From Phyllobacterium sp. 21LDTY02-6 (GTDB taxonomy: Bacteria; Pseudomonadota; Alphaproteobacteria; Rhizobiales; Rhizobiaceae), in assembly GCF_023554255.2 (NCBI RefSeq), contig NZ_JAMJWD020000002.1:1-64000 (forward strand): 64,000 nt of DNA, read 5' to 3'. Both the position numbers and the translations under genes were made by a program. The notes under the pieces were generated by a model that was not told where the DNA came from, did not search any database, and worked only from the letters and a program-made list of their open reading frames with translations. This document shows positions 24,431-32,906 of the stretch, piece after piece; the stretch's first letter is position 1; the number at the start of each line of letters is the position of its first letter.

Positions 24431-24454
24431 CTGATGGCGCAATTGCGCCATCAG
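24431..24454. other. Perfect 24-bp palindrome
   Basis: The 12 bases CTGATGGCGCAA are followed by their exact reverse complement, centred on AATT. It lies in the second unit of the duplication. It could be a hairpin in RNA or a dimer-protein binding site in DNA. Confidence 0.8.
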
Positions 24455-24642
24455 CATCGCCTGACGACCTATGTGGAGACTGTTCAGTCTGGCCGTTGTG
24501 TTGAAAGGAACGCCGACTGGCTGGCAAGTCACGATCCGGGTTCAATTCTAAACGAGGAACGGAGGCTGATTTGCCCCACTCCAAGTCGAACCTAGCCTAC
24601 GCTGCCTTCAGATTAAATTATACTCTCGTCGTAGGCCGCCAC

Positions 24643-24966
24643 TCAGAACGGCAGCTTGAAACCCGGCGGGATCGGCAGGCCAGCGGTCAATGCCTGCGTC
24701 TTTTCAGCCATGACGGCTTCAACCTTGGCCTTCGCCTCATTGTGAGCGGCGATGATGAGATCCTCGATGACTTCGATGTCGTCTTCCTTGAACAGCGAAG
24801 GATCGATGGTGAGGCCGGTCAAGGCGCCCTTGCCGGAAAGCTTCACCGTGACGAGCCCGCCACCGGCCTGTCCCTCGGCTTCCAGCGCGGCGATTTCCTC
24901 CTGCATGGAGGCCATCTTGGCCTGCATTTCCTTGGCCTGTTTCATCATGCCCATGATGTCACGCAT
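24643..24966 (-). CDS. ybaB: YbaB/EbfC-family nucleoid-associated protein
   Basis: A 107-residue DNA-binding protein. It starts [18 protein letters not shown], followed by the amphipathic first helix and the beta-sheet segment [20 protein letters not shown] that are typical of the family. It binds DNA as a dimer and is almost always encoded between dnaX and recR, as here. It lies 14 nt after the dnaX stop, so the two are co-transcribed. Confidence 0.95.
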   Translation of the reverse strand: MRDIMGMMKQAKEMQAKMASMQEEIAALEAEGQAGGGLVTVKLSGKGALTGLTIDPSLFKEDDIEVIEDLIIAAHNEAKAKVEAVMAEKTQALTAGLPIPPGFKLPF

Positions 24967-24980
24967 GAATGTAACTCCTT

Positions 24981-26804
24981 TTAATCGTCATCTTCGATGG
25001 GGTCCAAGGCGCCGTCGCCCGCTGCCGCGTCCGACACGCCCTCCAGCCCCTCGGCATCGGCCTGCGTCGCGATGCGAACATCTATGATCTTCGCCCCGGG
25101 AAACCTGGCCAGTATGGCGGCAACATCCGGGTCGGCGCGGGCATCGTTCAACATGGTGTTGCGCTTTGCCGTCTCGGTCTCGTGGACAGTGGGATCGCCC
25201 TCCTCGCGCGACAGCGACACCATCCAGCGTGTCCCCGTCCACTCGGTCAGTCTCTGCGACAGGTCGGCCAGCAGCGATTTCGGCGCATTCGGCGTCAGGT
25301 TGATTTCGAGCCGCCCGGGATGAATGCTGACCAGCCGCACGCAGTTCTTGACCATGATCTTGAACTGCATGTCGCGATGCTTGTCCGCGAGATCGATGAT
25401 GTCGCCAATGGTTGCCACCGGAACGGCGGGAGCCTCCGCAGGCTGTTGCACGAAAGCCGGCGCCTGCTCGCCATCGGGTTCGACCAGGCGCATCACGGCG
25501 CCGGTACCGGTGCCCTGCGCCGTGGCGCGACCCGGCGCGCCGGTGGTGGCTGCCGTGGCCGCCGTCCGCTGATAGGCCATCGGCGCACCGCCATTCGGCC
25601 TGCCAGGCTCCGATCGGGGGGAATGGGAAGCGCCGGCGCCTTCGTCCTCCAGCGACTTCAATGCCTCGTCCAATGTCGGCAGATCCGAGGCATGGGCGAT
25701 GCGGATCAGCAGCATTTCCGCGGCCTGGACGGGACGGCTAGAGCTTTCCACTTCGCCGATGCCCTTCAGCAGCATCTGCCAGGTACGCGAAAGCACGCGG
25801 ATGGACAGCTTGTCGGCGAAATCCCGGCCACGAAGGCGCTCGTCCTGCGAGAGGGAACTGTCGTCCGCGACATCGGGCGTGAAGCGGATGCGGGTCACCA
25901 GATGGTTGAAATCGGCAAGGTCGTTCAGCACGACCGCAGGATCGGCTCCGACATCATATTGCGCGCGGAACTCCCGCAGCGCCGATGCTATGTCGCCGCG
26001 CATCAGCATCTCGAACAGGTCGATGATCCGCGCCCGATCTGCGAGGCCGAGCATGGAACGGACAGTATCGGCATCGACGCTGCCGGCGCCGTGGGAGATC
26101 GCCTGATCGAAGATCGAAAGGGAATCGCGCACGGAGCCCTCTCCGGCCCGCGCTATCATGCCGAGGGAGGCATCGTCGACGGTGATCGATTCGAGTTCGG
26201 CGATCTTGCGCAGGTGCTCGGTAAGCGTCGCGGTATCGATCCGGCGCAGGTCGAAGCGCTGGCAGCGCGACAGGACGGTGATGGGTACCTTGCGGATTTC
26301 AGTCGTCGCGAAGATGAATTTCACATGGGGCGGCGGCTCCTCGAGCGTCTTCAACAGGCCGTTGAAGGCCTGATTGGACAGCATGTGAACCTCGTCGATG
26401 ATATAGACCTTGTAGCGCGCCGACACAGGGCGGTAGCGCACCTGCTCGATGATCTCGCGGATGTCGTCGATGCCGGTATGCGACGCCGCGTCCATCTCGA
26501 TCACGTCGACGTGCCGGCCTTCCATGATCGCCTGGCAATGCTCGCCGAGGACTGAAAGATCGATGGTTGGCCGGTCAATCTCGGCGCTTCTGTAATTGAG
26601 GGCGCGACCGAGGATGCGCGCAGTCGTCGTCTTGCCGACACCGCGCACGCCGGTCAGCATCCAGGCCTGGGCTATACGCCCGGTCTCGAACGCATTGGTC
26701 AGGGTCCTGACCATCGGCTCCTGGCCGATGAGATCGTTGAAATTCTGCGGCCGGTATTTGCGGGCGAGTACGCGATAGGCGCTATCGGGCGATTTTGTTT
26801 CCAT
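24981..26804 (-). CDS. dnaX: DNA polymerase III subunit gamma/tau
   Basis: A 607-residue clamp-loader ATPase. Walker A is GVRGVGKTT (52-60), the DExx box is in [14 protein letters not shown] and the SRC motif is [11 protein letters not shown]. Domain III follows, then a Pro/Ala-rich linker (about 370-450) and a C-terminal tau-type domain. The zinc-module cysteines of E. coli DnaX are mostly absent: the region [15 protein letters not shown]...EHCQAI keeps only one Cys. Many alphaproteobacterial DnaX proteins look like this. The C-terminus is acidic (DPIEDDD). Confidence 0.95.
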   Translation of the reverse strand: METKSPDSAYRVLARKYRPQNFNDLIGQEPMVRTLTNAFETGRIAQAWMLTGVRGVGKTTTARILGRALNYRSAEIDRPTIDLSVLGEHCQAIMEGRHVDVIEMDAASHTGIDDIREIIEQVRYRPVSARYKVYIIDEVHMLSNQAFNGLLKTLEEPPPHVKFIFATTEIRKVPITVLSRCQRFDLRRIDTATLTEHLRKIAELESITVDDASLGMIARAGEGSVRDSLSIFDQAISHGAGSVDADTVRSMLGLADRARIIDLFEMLMRGDIASALREFRAQYDVGADPAVVLNDLADFNHLVTRIRFTPDVADDSSLSQDERLRGRDFADKLSIRVLSRTWQMLLKGIGEVESSSRPVQAAEMLLIRIAHASDLPTLDEALKSLEDEGAGASHSPRSEPGRPNGGAPMAYQRTAATAATTGAPGRATAQGTGTGAVMRLVEPDGEQAPAFVQQPAEAPAVPVATIGDIIDLADKHRDMQFKIMVKNCVRLVSIHPGRLEINLTPNAPKSLLADLSQRLTEWTGTRWMVSLSREEGDPTVHETETAKRNTMLNDARADPDVAAILARFPGAKIIDVRIATQADAEGLEGVSDAAAGDGALDPIEDDD

Positions 26805-26911
26805 CGCGTCTTGTCCATGCTCCTGCGTTGCTTTTCCGGCGTTTCAATGTGACCGCCATACACCACAGCGTCAATGGCGCCGAGAGCTTTGACACAGGCT
26901 TGGTGCGAAAG

Positions 26912-27017
26912 AAAAGGTGGGAGGCTGGCACGGCGACCCGTGCCTGGCTCGTTGGGGCTGCTTCCTTCCGGACCTGACCCGGTTGGCGAGTGGCTCGTCC
27001 GCCACCAACCTCCCAGC
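26912..27017 (-). ncRNA. ffs: Signal recognition particle RNA, small (4.5S) type
   Basis: On the minus strand the sequence contains the universal SRP domain IV motif (GTCAGGTCCGGAAGGAAGCA followed by GCC). Outer segments GCTGGGAGGTTGG and CCAGCCTCCCACC pair to close a rod of about 100 nt, and the 3' end runs into TTTTCTTT, an intrinsic-termination U-tract. It binds Ffh (SRP54) for co-translational membrane targeting. It lies just upstream of dnaX on the same strand, a common arrangement. Ends are estimated from the pairing. Confidence 0.92.
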
Positions 27018-27085
27018 GTTCATATCGGCAATCTGCCCGCAAAAAGCAAGCACATGGCAAAAAAAACTGCTATCTAACCCACATC

Positions 27086-27487
27086 ATGACTTTCGTGCTC
27101 GATACCAAACTTGCAAACGATACATTCCGCGTCACGCGCCTCGGCCTTTGCGACCTGCGCCTGATGAACGACCGGCGCTGGCCCTGGCTCATCCTGGTTC
27201 CGCAGCGGCCGGATGTCAGCGAAATCCACGATCTCACGCCGCTGGACCAGACCATGCTCACCTTCGAGGCCGGGCTGGCGGCGCAGGCCCTGAAACGGGT
27301 GACGAATTGCGAGAAGCTGAACACCGGCGCACTCGGCAATATCGTTCGCCAGTTGCACGTTCACGTCATCGCCCGCAATTCCGGCGATGCCGGCTGGCCC
27401 GGCCCAGTCTGGGGCTTTGGAACGCGCGTGCCCTATGGCGAAGCCGAAGCACAAGATCTCATAAAATCCATTGGCGAAGCTCTTTGA
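27086..27487 (+). CDS. HIT-domain protein
   Basis: A 133-residue histidine-triad protein. The C-terminal motif is QLHVHVIARN (about residues 91-100), followed by AGWPGPVWGFG, a block typical of the alphaproteobacterial HIT subgroup. The third His of HxHxH is Ile here, but the central His that forms the nucleotidyl intermediate is present. Substrates are probably nucleoside mono- or dinucleotide phosphates. The first ATG after the SRP RNA gene is used. The gene is followed 30 nt later by nudC. Confidence 0.85.
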   Translation: MTFVLDTKLANDTFRVTRLGLCDLRLMNDRRWPWLILVPQRPDVSEIHDLTPLDQTMLTFEAGLAAQALKRVTNCEKLNTGALGNIVRQLHVHVIARNSGDAGWPGPVWGFGTRVPYGEAEAQDLIKSIGEAL

Positions 27488-27517
27488 TCCTGGCCAATTC
27501 TGCTGGAGTGATTTCCC

Positions 27518-28459
27518 ATGCCTTTTCGTCTTTTCTCAGCACCGGAGACGGAGCCGAGCCAATTTGTCGGTTTCGCCGGAAACAGGATCGACCGGCATTC
27601 CGAAAAGCGGAGCGATGATGCCGTAACCATCGCCCTTGCCAATCCGAAAGCCTGCATGCTGCTCATCGGCGACGGGCGTATCCTGATCGACAGCGATCGC
27701 GGCAGCGCCTTCTTCCCGCTCGAAGCGGCTGCGAATTTCCGTCCCGTCATCGCCAAGGCCATCTATCTCGGCCTGCAGGATGGCATGCCCGTGCTCGCAG
27801 CGCCGAGCGGCATCGATGTTGAGCAACTGCCGCAAACGGTGGCGGCAACCGACTATCGTTCCGCCTATACGCAAGGGCTCATTCCGGCGGACCAGCTCGG
27901 CGCCATGGCACAGGGCGTCTCGCTCCTGACCTGGCACGAGAATCATCGCTATTGCGGGCGCTGCGGCCATGAAACCGTGTCACGCGATGGCGGCTATCGC
28001 CGCACCTGCTCCAATTGCGACGCGCAGCTCTTTCCGCGCACGGATCCCGTTGCCATCATGCTGATCGTCCGGGAGGACCGGTGTCTTCTGGCGCGCGGCC
28101 CGCATTTCGGCGCCGGGATGTATTCCTGCCTTGCCGGTTTCATCGAGCCCGGCGAAACGATCGAGAATGCGGTGCGCCGCGAAACCCGCGAGGAAACGAA
28201 CCTCGCCGTCGGGCGCGTCGTCTATCACGCCAGCCAGCCCTGGCCCTTTCCCTATTCGCTGATGATCGGCTGCCATGCCGAGGCGCTTTCGGACGACTAC
28301 ATCCTCGACAAGTCGGAGCTTGAAGACGGCCGCTGGTTCGACAGGCAGGAGGTCGTGCAGATGCTGGAGCGCACCCATCCCGATGGGCTGATGACCCCGC
28401 CGACCGGCGCAATCGCGGCGCATCTCATCCGCGACTGGACCGAAAGCGGCCTCGCCTAG
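27518..28459 (+). CDS. nudC: NAD(+) diphosphatase / NADH pyrophosphatase NudC
   Basis: A 313-residue Nudix hydrolase. It has the NudC zinc ribbon CGRCGH...CSNC (about residues 147-168), the Nudix box G-FIEPGETIENAVRRETREETNL (about 206-230) and the downstream SQPWPFPYSLM motif that defines NudC. It hydrolyses NAD(H) to NMN(H) and AMP and removes NAD caps from RNA in species tested. It probably shares a transcript with the HIT gene. Its TAG stop lies in a CTAG tetramer that also provides the stop of the convergent pheA. Confidence 0.92.
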   Translation: MPFRLFSAPETEPSQFVGFAGNRIDRHSEKRSDDAVTIALANPKACMLLIGDGRILIDSDRGSAFFPLEAAANFRPVIAKAIYLGLQDGMPVLAAPSGIDVEQLPQTVAATDYRSAYTQGLIPADQLGAMAQGVSLLTWHENHRYCGRCGHETVSRDGGYRRTCSNCDAQLFPRTDPVAIMLIVREDRCLLARGPHFGAGMYSCLAGFIEPGETIENAVRRETREETNLAVGRVVYHASQPWPFPYSLMIGCHAEALSDDYILDKSELEDGRWFDRQEVVQMLERTHPDGLMTPPTGAIAAHLIRDWTESGLA

Positions 28460-29319
28460 TCGGCAGCGACCTGCGATGCGCGAAACGTCGTGTCGGCCGG
28501 ATAGACGCCGAGGATGCGCACTTCCTCCGAGAAGAACTCCAGTTCCTCAAGCGCGCGCGCGACGTTCTTGTCGTCGGGATGGCCTTCGATATCGGCGTAG
28601 AACTGCGTGGCGGTGAACTTGCCGTCGATCTGGTAGCTTTCCAGCTTGGTCATGTTGACCATATTCGTCGCGAAGCCGCCCATCGCCTTGTAGAGCGCGG
28701 CCGGAACGTTGCGGACGCGGAAGACGAAGGTCGTCATCATGAGCGCGTCCGAGGCGCGCGGAGCCCAGCGCTTGGTCTTGTTGAGAACGACGAACCGGGT
28801 CACATTGTTCTCCGTGTCCTCCACATCCTCTTCGAGCACATCGAGCCCATAGAGGCTGGCCGCCAGCCGTGGCGCGAGCGCCGCCATCGTCCGGTCCTTC
28901 ACGTCGGCGACAAGCCGCGCGGCGCCGGCCGTATCGCCGGCGATGACCGGCTTCCAGCCGTTCTTCCTGATATATTTGCGGCATTGGCCCAGCGCATGGA
29001 TATGGCTGTGGACGCTGACGATCTCTTCCCGCGCCACGCCCGGCAGGACCATCAGCTGGAAATGGATCGGCAGGAAATATTCGCCGACGATGTGCAGGCG
29101 CGATTCGGGCAGGAGATGGTGGATGTCGGCGACCCGGCCGGCGATCGTGTTCTCGATGGGAATCATGGCGAGATCCGCCGCGCCGCTTTCAACCGCGTTG
29201 AAGGCGTCCTCGAAACTCGGGCAAGGCAGCGGCTCCATGTCCGGGAACATGTTGCGGCAGGCGGTGTCGGAATTGGCGCCTGGCTCGCCCTGGAACGAAA
29301 TGCGGTTGGTCCTGGTCAT
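28456..29319 (-). CDS. pheA: Prephenate dehydratase
   Basis: A 287-residue monofunctional prephenate dehydratase (phenylalanine synthesis). The N-terminal catalytic domain contains SFQGEPGANS and the essential TRF motif in NNVTRFVVL. A C-terminal ACT domain (about residue 200 on, with KLESYQIDGKF replacing the usual ESRP segment) gives feedback control by phenylalanine. There is no chorismate mutase domain. The start at 29319 overlaps the kdsB stop by one base (TAATG). Its stop TAG overlaps the convergent nudC stop. Confidence 0.92.
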   Translation of the reverse strand: MTRTNRISFQGEPGANSDTACRNMFPDMEPLPCPSFEDAFNAVESGAADLAMIPIENTIAGRVADIHHLLPESRLHIVGEYFLPIHFQLMVLPGVAREEIVSVHSHIHALGQCRKYIRKNGWKPVIAGDTAGAARLVADVKDRTMAALAPRLAASLYGLDVLEEDVEDTENNVTRFVVLNKTKRWAPRASDALMMTTFVFRVRNVPAALYKAMGGFATNMVNMTKLESYQIDGKFTATQFYADIEGHPDDKNVARALEELEFFSEEVRILGVYPADTTFRASQVAAD

Positions 29320-30062
29320 TATATCATGCCTTGCGATGTGCGGAGTAGCTGTCTTGCCCGTTCGAGATCCTCGGGCGTATCCACGCCGAGCGGCACGGAA
29401 TCGACGATCTCGACATCTATGCGCATGCCAGCCTCCAATGCGCGCAATTGCTCGAGACGCTCGCGCTTTTCGAGAGGCGACGGGCCAAGGCCGACGAAGC
29501 GTTCGAGCGCCTGCCGACGATAGGCATAAAGCCCGATGTGATGGTAGAGTGGCCCTTCGCCCCATGGCGCGGTTGCCCGGGTGAAATAGAGCGCGCGCAG
29601 CCTCGATTCGGATTGGGGCGAACCGACGATCTTGACGACGTTCGGATTGGTCTTCTCGTCGTCGCGGCTGATTTCGACGCCGAGCGTCGCAATATCGGCC
29701 GGTCCATCCTCAAGCGGCCGCAGCGCCCGCTTTATCGTTGCGGGATCGATGGTCGGCAAATCGCCCTGAACATTGATGATGGCATCGAAGCTCTTGTCGG
29801 GATCGAGCGCGCACAGCGCCTCGTAGATCCGGTCCGAGCCTGATTCGTGATCATTGCGGGTCATGACCGCTTCGAGGCCGCGGGCGGTCACCGCGGCGCG
29901 GATGTCCTCGCTGTCGGTCGCGACGACCGTGCGGCCGAGGCCCGTCGCCATGGCGCGCTCGGCCACGTGGACGATCATCGGCTTGCCTTCTATATCGGCA
30001 AGAGGCTTGTTCGGAAGCCGGGTGGAGGCCATTCGGGCCGGGATAAGATTCAGAATTTTCAT
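29319..30062 (-). CDS. kdsB: 3-deoxy-manno-octulosonate cytidylyltransferase
   Basis: A 247-residue KdsB. The N-terminal nucleotide-binding motif is [16 protein letters not shown] (about 6-21) and the metal-binding NVQGD lies near residue 98. It activates Kdo as CMP-Kdo for the lipopolysaccharide inner core. It is coupled to pheA by a TAATG overlap, a pairing common in this order with no obvious metabolic logic. The divergent cytochrome gene starts 177 bp away. Confidence 0.93.
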   Translation of the reverse strand: MKILNLIPARMASTRLPNKPLADIEGKPMIVHVAERAMATGLGRTVVATDSEDIRAAVTARGLEAVMTRNDHESGSDRIYEALCALDPDKSFDAIINVQGDLPTIDPATIKRALRPLEDGPADIATLGVEISRDDEKTNPNVVKIVGSPQSESRLRALYFTRATAPWGEGPLYHHIGLYAYRRQALERFVGLGPSPLEKRERLEQLRALEAGMRIDVEIVDSVPLGVDTPEDLERARQLLRTSQGMI

Positions 30063-30238
30063 TGTCCTGCGTCGCCTTACGGTGTCAAAAAGTCTCAGGC
30101 AGAACCGCCCTTATATGTGTTGCAAACGCCAAGCAAAAGACCTAGTTTCCGCGCGATCACGAGGGGTTTCTGTCATAAATGCAGCGGTTTGCATTGATCA
30201 GATATTGAAGCCTTCCGCAAGAGGAGCAATGGTCGACG

Positions 30239-30907
30239 ATGGAATCGAGCGCGTTCAACAAATATGCCATGGCCTTTCTGGCAACCGTATTCGTTGTCAT
30301 GTCAGCGGGCATTATGTCGGATTTCATTTTCGATACGCACGCCCCCGAAAAGCCGGGATTCATCATAGAGGCGCCTGAAGGCGGCGAGGAAGCAGCCGGC
30401 GGTGCAGCGGCCCCGGCGGAAGCAGTGCCGATCGCCACCCTGCTGGCCTCGGCCGATCCGGCCCGCGGCGAAGCGGTATTCAAGCGTTGCGCTGCATGCC
30501 ACACCGCCGACAAGGGCGGCGCCAACAAGGTCGGCCCGAATCTCTGGGACATCGTGGAACGGCCGATCGCGACGCATGAGGGCTTCAGCTATTCCGGAGC
30601 CATAAAGGAATTCTCGAAGGGCGGCCAGGAAACCTGGACCTTTGACCATCTCAATCACTTCCTTACCTCGCCGAAGGGCTACATCAAGGGCACTGCCATG
30701 GGCTTTGCCGGCGACAAGAAGGACAATGAGCGCGCGGACCTCATCGCCTATCTGCGCACACTGTCCGACAGCCCGAAGCCGCTTCCGGCCGCAGAGGCAG
30801 CCCCGGCAGGCGACAAGCCCGCCGAAGGTGGTGCAGCAGCTCCCGCCGGTGAACAGCCGGCAGAGGGCGGCGCGGCGCCTGCAGCTCCGGCGGCACCCGC
30901 ACAATAG
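30239..30907 (+). CDS. cycM: Membrane-anchored cytochrome c (CycM/c552 type)
   Basis: A 222-residue class I cytochrome c. An uncleaved N-terminal anchor helix (about residues 9-28) is followed by an Ala/Glu linker, and the heme motif CAACH is at 84-88. The axial Met lies in KGTAMGF. The last about 45 residues form an Ala/Pro/Gly-rich tail containing two near-repeats of PAEGGAA. CycM carries electrons from the bc1 complex to aa3 oxidase. ATG 30239 is used; the ATG 10 nt earlier is out of frame. An intrinsic terminator follows. Confidence 0.9.
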   Translation: MESSAFNKYAMAFLATVFVVMSAGIMSDFIFDTHAPEKPGFIIEAPEGGEEAAGGAAAPAEAVPIATLLASADPARGEAVFKRCAACHTADKGGANKVGPNLWDIVERPIATHEGFSYSGAIKEFSKGGQETWTFDHLNHFLTSPKGYIKGTAMGFAGDKKDNERADLIAYLRTLSDSPKPLPAAEAAPAGDKPAEGGAAAPAGEQPAEGGAAPAAPAAPAQ

Positions 30908-30930
30908 GCTTCCGCCACAGACCATAGGAA

Positions 30931-30958
30931 AAGCCGGGCGAAATGCCCGGCTTTTTTT
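30931..30958 (+). terminator. Intrinsic terminator of cycM
   Basis: AAGCCGGGC, loop GAAAT, GCCCGGCTT, then seven T: a textbook rho-independent terminator 24 nt after the stop codon. Confidence 0.95.
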
Positions 30959-31043
30959 ATCAACTCAACGTGTTTTTTCGTTCAAGGTCTATTCTCAGCC
31001 TCATTTTCTCTTAGACTAAAGCCAGTCAAAATGGAGATGAGAC

Positions 31044-32906
31044 TTGAGAATTCGCCAGCTTCTGGCCAGCCTCATGCTGGTTGCCGCCACATCCAGTGCC
31101 GTCCTTGCAGCCGAACCCGAATGGCGCCACGCGGCAAGTCTCATGGACCATCCCAAATACGGGCCCGACTTCAAACATTATGACCATGCCAACCCTGAAG
31201 CCCCGAAGGGCGGCACGCTGAACCAGGCGGCCGAGGGCAGTTTCGACAGCCTCAACCCCTATGTGGTGCAGGGCACGCCGGCAGCGGGGCTGTTGAATTT
31301 CGGCGGTGGGCTGCTTTACGATACGCTGCTCAGCCAGTCCCTGGACCAGCCTTCGACCAGCTATGGCCTGATCGCACGGAAGATCGCCTTCCCCGACGAC
31401 TTTTCATGGGTGAAGTTCCAGCTCGATCCGGCCGCAAAATGGCACGACGGCAAGCCGATCACCGTCGATGACGTGATCTGGACCTTCAATGTGCTGAAGG
31501 CGCAGAGCCCGCTTTACAACAAGTATTACCATGACGTCGTCAAGGCCGAGCAGACCGGCGAACGCGAAGTGACCTTCACATTCACCAGCGGCGGCAACCG
31601 CGAACTGCCCAATATCATGGGCGACATGGTCGTGCTGCCCAAACATTGGTGGGAAGGTACCGACGCATCCGGCAAGAAGCGCGACATCAGCAAGGGCACG
31701 ATGGAGATCCCGCTCGGATCATCGGCCTACAGGATCGAAAGCATCGTTCCCGGCAAGACCATCGTCTGGAGCCGCGTCGAGGACTACTGGGGCAAGGACC
31801 TGCCGGTCAATATCGGCCGCAACAATTTCGACCATGTCCGCTACGAATATTTCCGCGATACGAATGCCAGCTGGGAGGCATTCAAGAAGGGTGGCTTCGA
31901 GGATTACCGGCTGGAAAACCGTATCGGCCGCTGGATGCGGGAATATGATTTCGCAGCCGTCAGTCGCGGCGACGTCGTCAAGAAGACCTTTCCGCTGCGC
32001 GCGGTCGGACGCATGCAGGGCTACCTGCTCAATACGCGCCGGGACAAGTTCAAGGATCCGAAGGTGCGCGAGGCGCTGACATGGGCCTATGATTTCGAGA
32101 GCATGAACAAGAACATGTTCTTTGGTCAGTACAAGCGCATCGACAGCTATTTCGCCGGTATCGACCTTGCATCGCACGGCATTCCTGCCGGCAAGGAGCT
32201 TGAAATCCTGCAGACGGTCAAGGACCAGGTGCCGCCGGACCTGTTCACGAAGGAATTCAAGCTGCCCGTCTACGACACGCCGCAGGCATCGCGGGAGAAC
32301 CTGCGCAAGGCGGTCACGCTGCTGAGGGAGGCCGGCTACGACCAGAAGAACGGCAAGCTCGTCTACAAGGAGACCGGGCAGCCGCTGACCATCGAATTTC
32401 TCGCCAATGATCCGAGCGACGAGCGTGTATTCGGGCCTTTCATCGAGAACCTGCGACGCATCGGCATCCAGGGTACGATTCGCGTCGTCGACAGCAATCA
32501 GTACATATCCCGCGTCAATGATTTTGACTATGATGTGATCATGTCCGTGATGGCCCAAACCCAATCGCCCGGCAATGAACAACGGGATTTCTGGAGCAGC
32601 GCGGCCGCAGACACGCCGGGGAGCCGCAACTATATGGGAATCAAGAACCCGGCCGTCGACAAGCTGATCGACCGGATCGTCTTCGCCAAGGACCGCGAGG
32701 AGCTCGAAGCCGCAACCAGCGCGCTCGACCGCGTGCTGCTGTGGAACTACTACGCTGTCCCGCAATGGTATGCGTCCACGATCAACATCGCCTATTGGAA
32801 CAAGTTCCACATACCGGAACAGCAGCCCGATTATGTGGGCATCGACCCATTCTCGTGGTGGGTGGACCCGGCCAAGGAAGCCGCATTGAAGACCCGCGGG
32901 GATTGA
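31044..32906 (+). CDS. yejA: Peptide ABC transporter substrate-binding protein (YejA-like), Sec-exported
   Basis: A 620-residue family 5 extracellular solute-binding protein. TTG at 31044 with GGAGATGA 8 nt upstream is the best start; it yields a signal peptide ending SSAVLA-AEP (about residue 23). The pattern EWRHAASLMDHPKYGPDFKHYD is typical of YejA. It is first in a six-gene operon. Yej systems import microcin C and other peptides and contribute to antimicrobial-peptide tolerance in Brucella and Sinorhizobium. The stop overlaps the next start (TGATG). Confidence 0.9.
   Translation: MRIRQLLASLMLVAATSSAVLAAEPEWRHAASLMDHPKYGPDFKHYDHANPEAPKGGTLNQAAEGSFDSLNPYVVQGTPAAGLLNFGGGLLYDTLLSQSLDQPSTSYGLIARKIAFPDDFSWVKFQLDPAAKWHDGKPITVDDVIWTFNVLKAQSPLYNKYYHDVVKAEQTGEREVTFTFTSGGNRELPNIMGDMVVLPKHWWEGTDASGKKRDISKGTMEIPLGSSAYRIESIVPGKTIVWSRVEDYWGKDLPVNIGRNNFDHVRYEYFRDTNASWEAFKKGGFEDYRLENRIGRWMREYDFAAVSRGDVVKKTFPLRAVGRMQGYLLNTRRDKFKDPKVREALTWAYDFESMNKNMFFGQYKRIDSYFAGIDLASHGIPAGKELEILQTVKDQVPPDLFTKEFKLPVYDTPQASRENLRKAVTLLREAGYDQKNGKLVYKETGQPLTIEFLANDPSDERVFGPFIENLRRIGIQGTIRVVDSNQYISRVNDFDYDVIMSVMAQTQSPGNEQRDFWSSAAADTPGSRNYMGIKNPAVDKLIDRIVFAKDREELEAATSALDRVLLWNYYAVPQWYASTINIAYWNKFHIPEQQPDYVGIDPFSWWVDPAKEAALKTRGD

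Larger units (their letters stand above)
24127..24636. repeat. Imperfect tandem duplication (about 260-bp unit) between recR and ybaB
   Basis: Two units, roughly 24127-24375 and 24376-24636, align along most of their length. The best conserved part is a 33-bp block identical at 24265-24297 and 24534-24566 (offset 269), flanked by TAGTGTGGCCCTTGTTGTGAAAAG versus a CAGTCTGGCCGTTGTGTTGAAAG-like segment. ACTCCAAGTC then follows in both. Each unit carries its own strong hairpin, but at different positions. The gap 23951-24642 has no supportable gene; short frames with a shared VPRLELNPDR peptide reflect the DNA duplication. Confidence 0.75.

Noticed and set aside
24265-24566. Repeats between recR and ybaB considered as a CRISPR array
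   Set aside because: Only two copies of the 33-bp block, spaced 269 bp apart with alignable flanks; this is a duplication, not repeat-spacer units, and no cas gene is present.
26782-27077. Short frames of 60-92 codons upstream of dnaX
   Set aside because: They run through the SRP RNA gene and have no protein signature.
28703-28720. Other GGAAC sites considered as EcfG promoters
   Set aside because: Intragenic GGAAC occurrences, for example here and near 14014, lack CGTT at 16-17 nt or point into the middle of genes.
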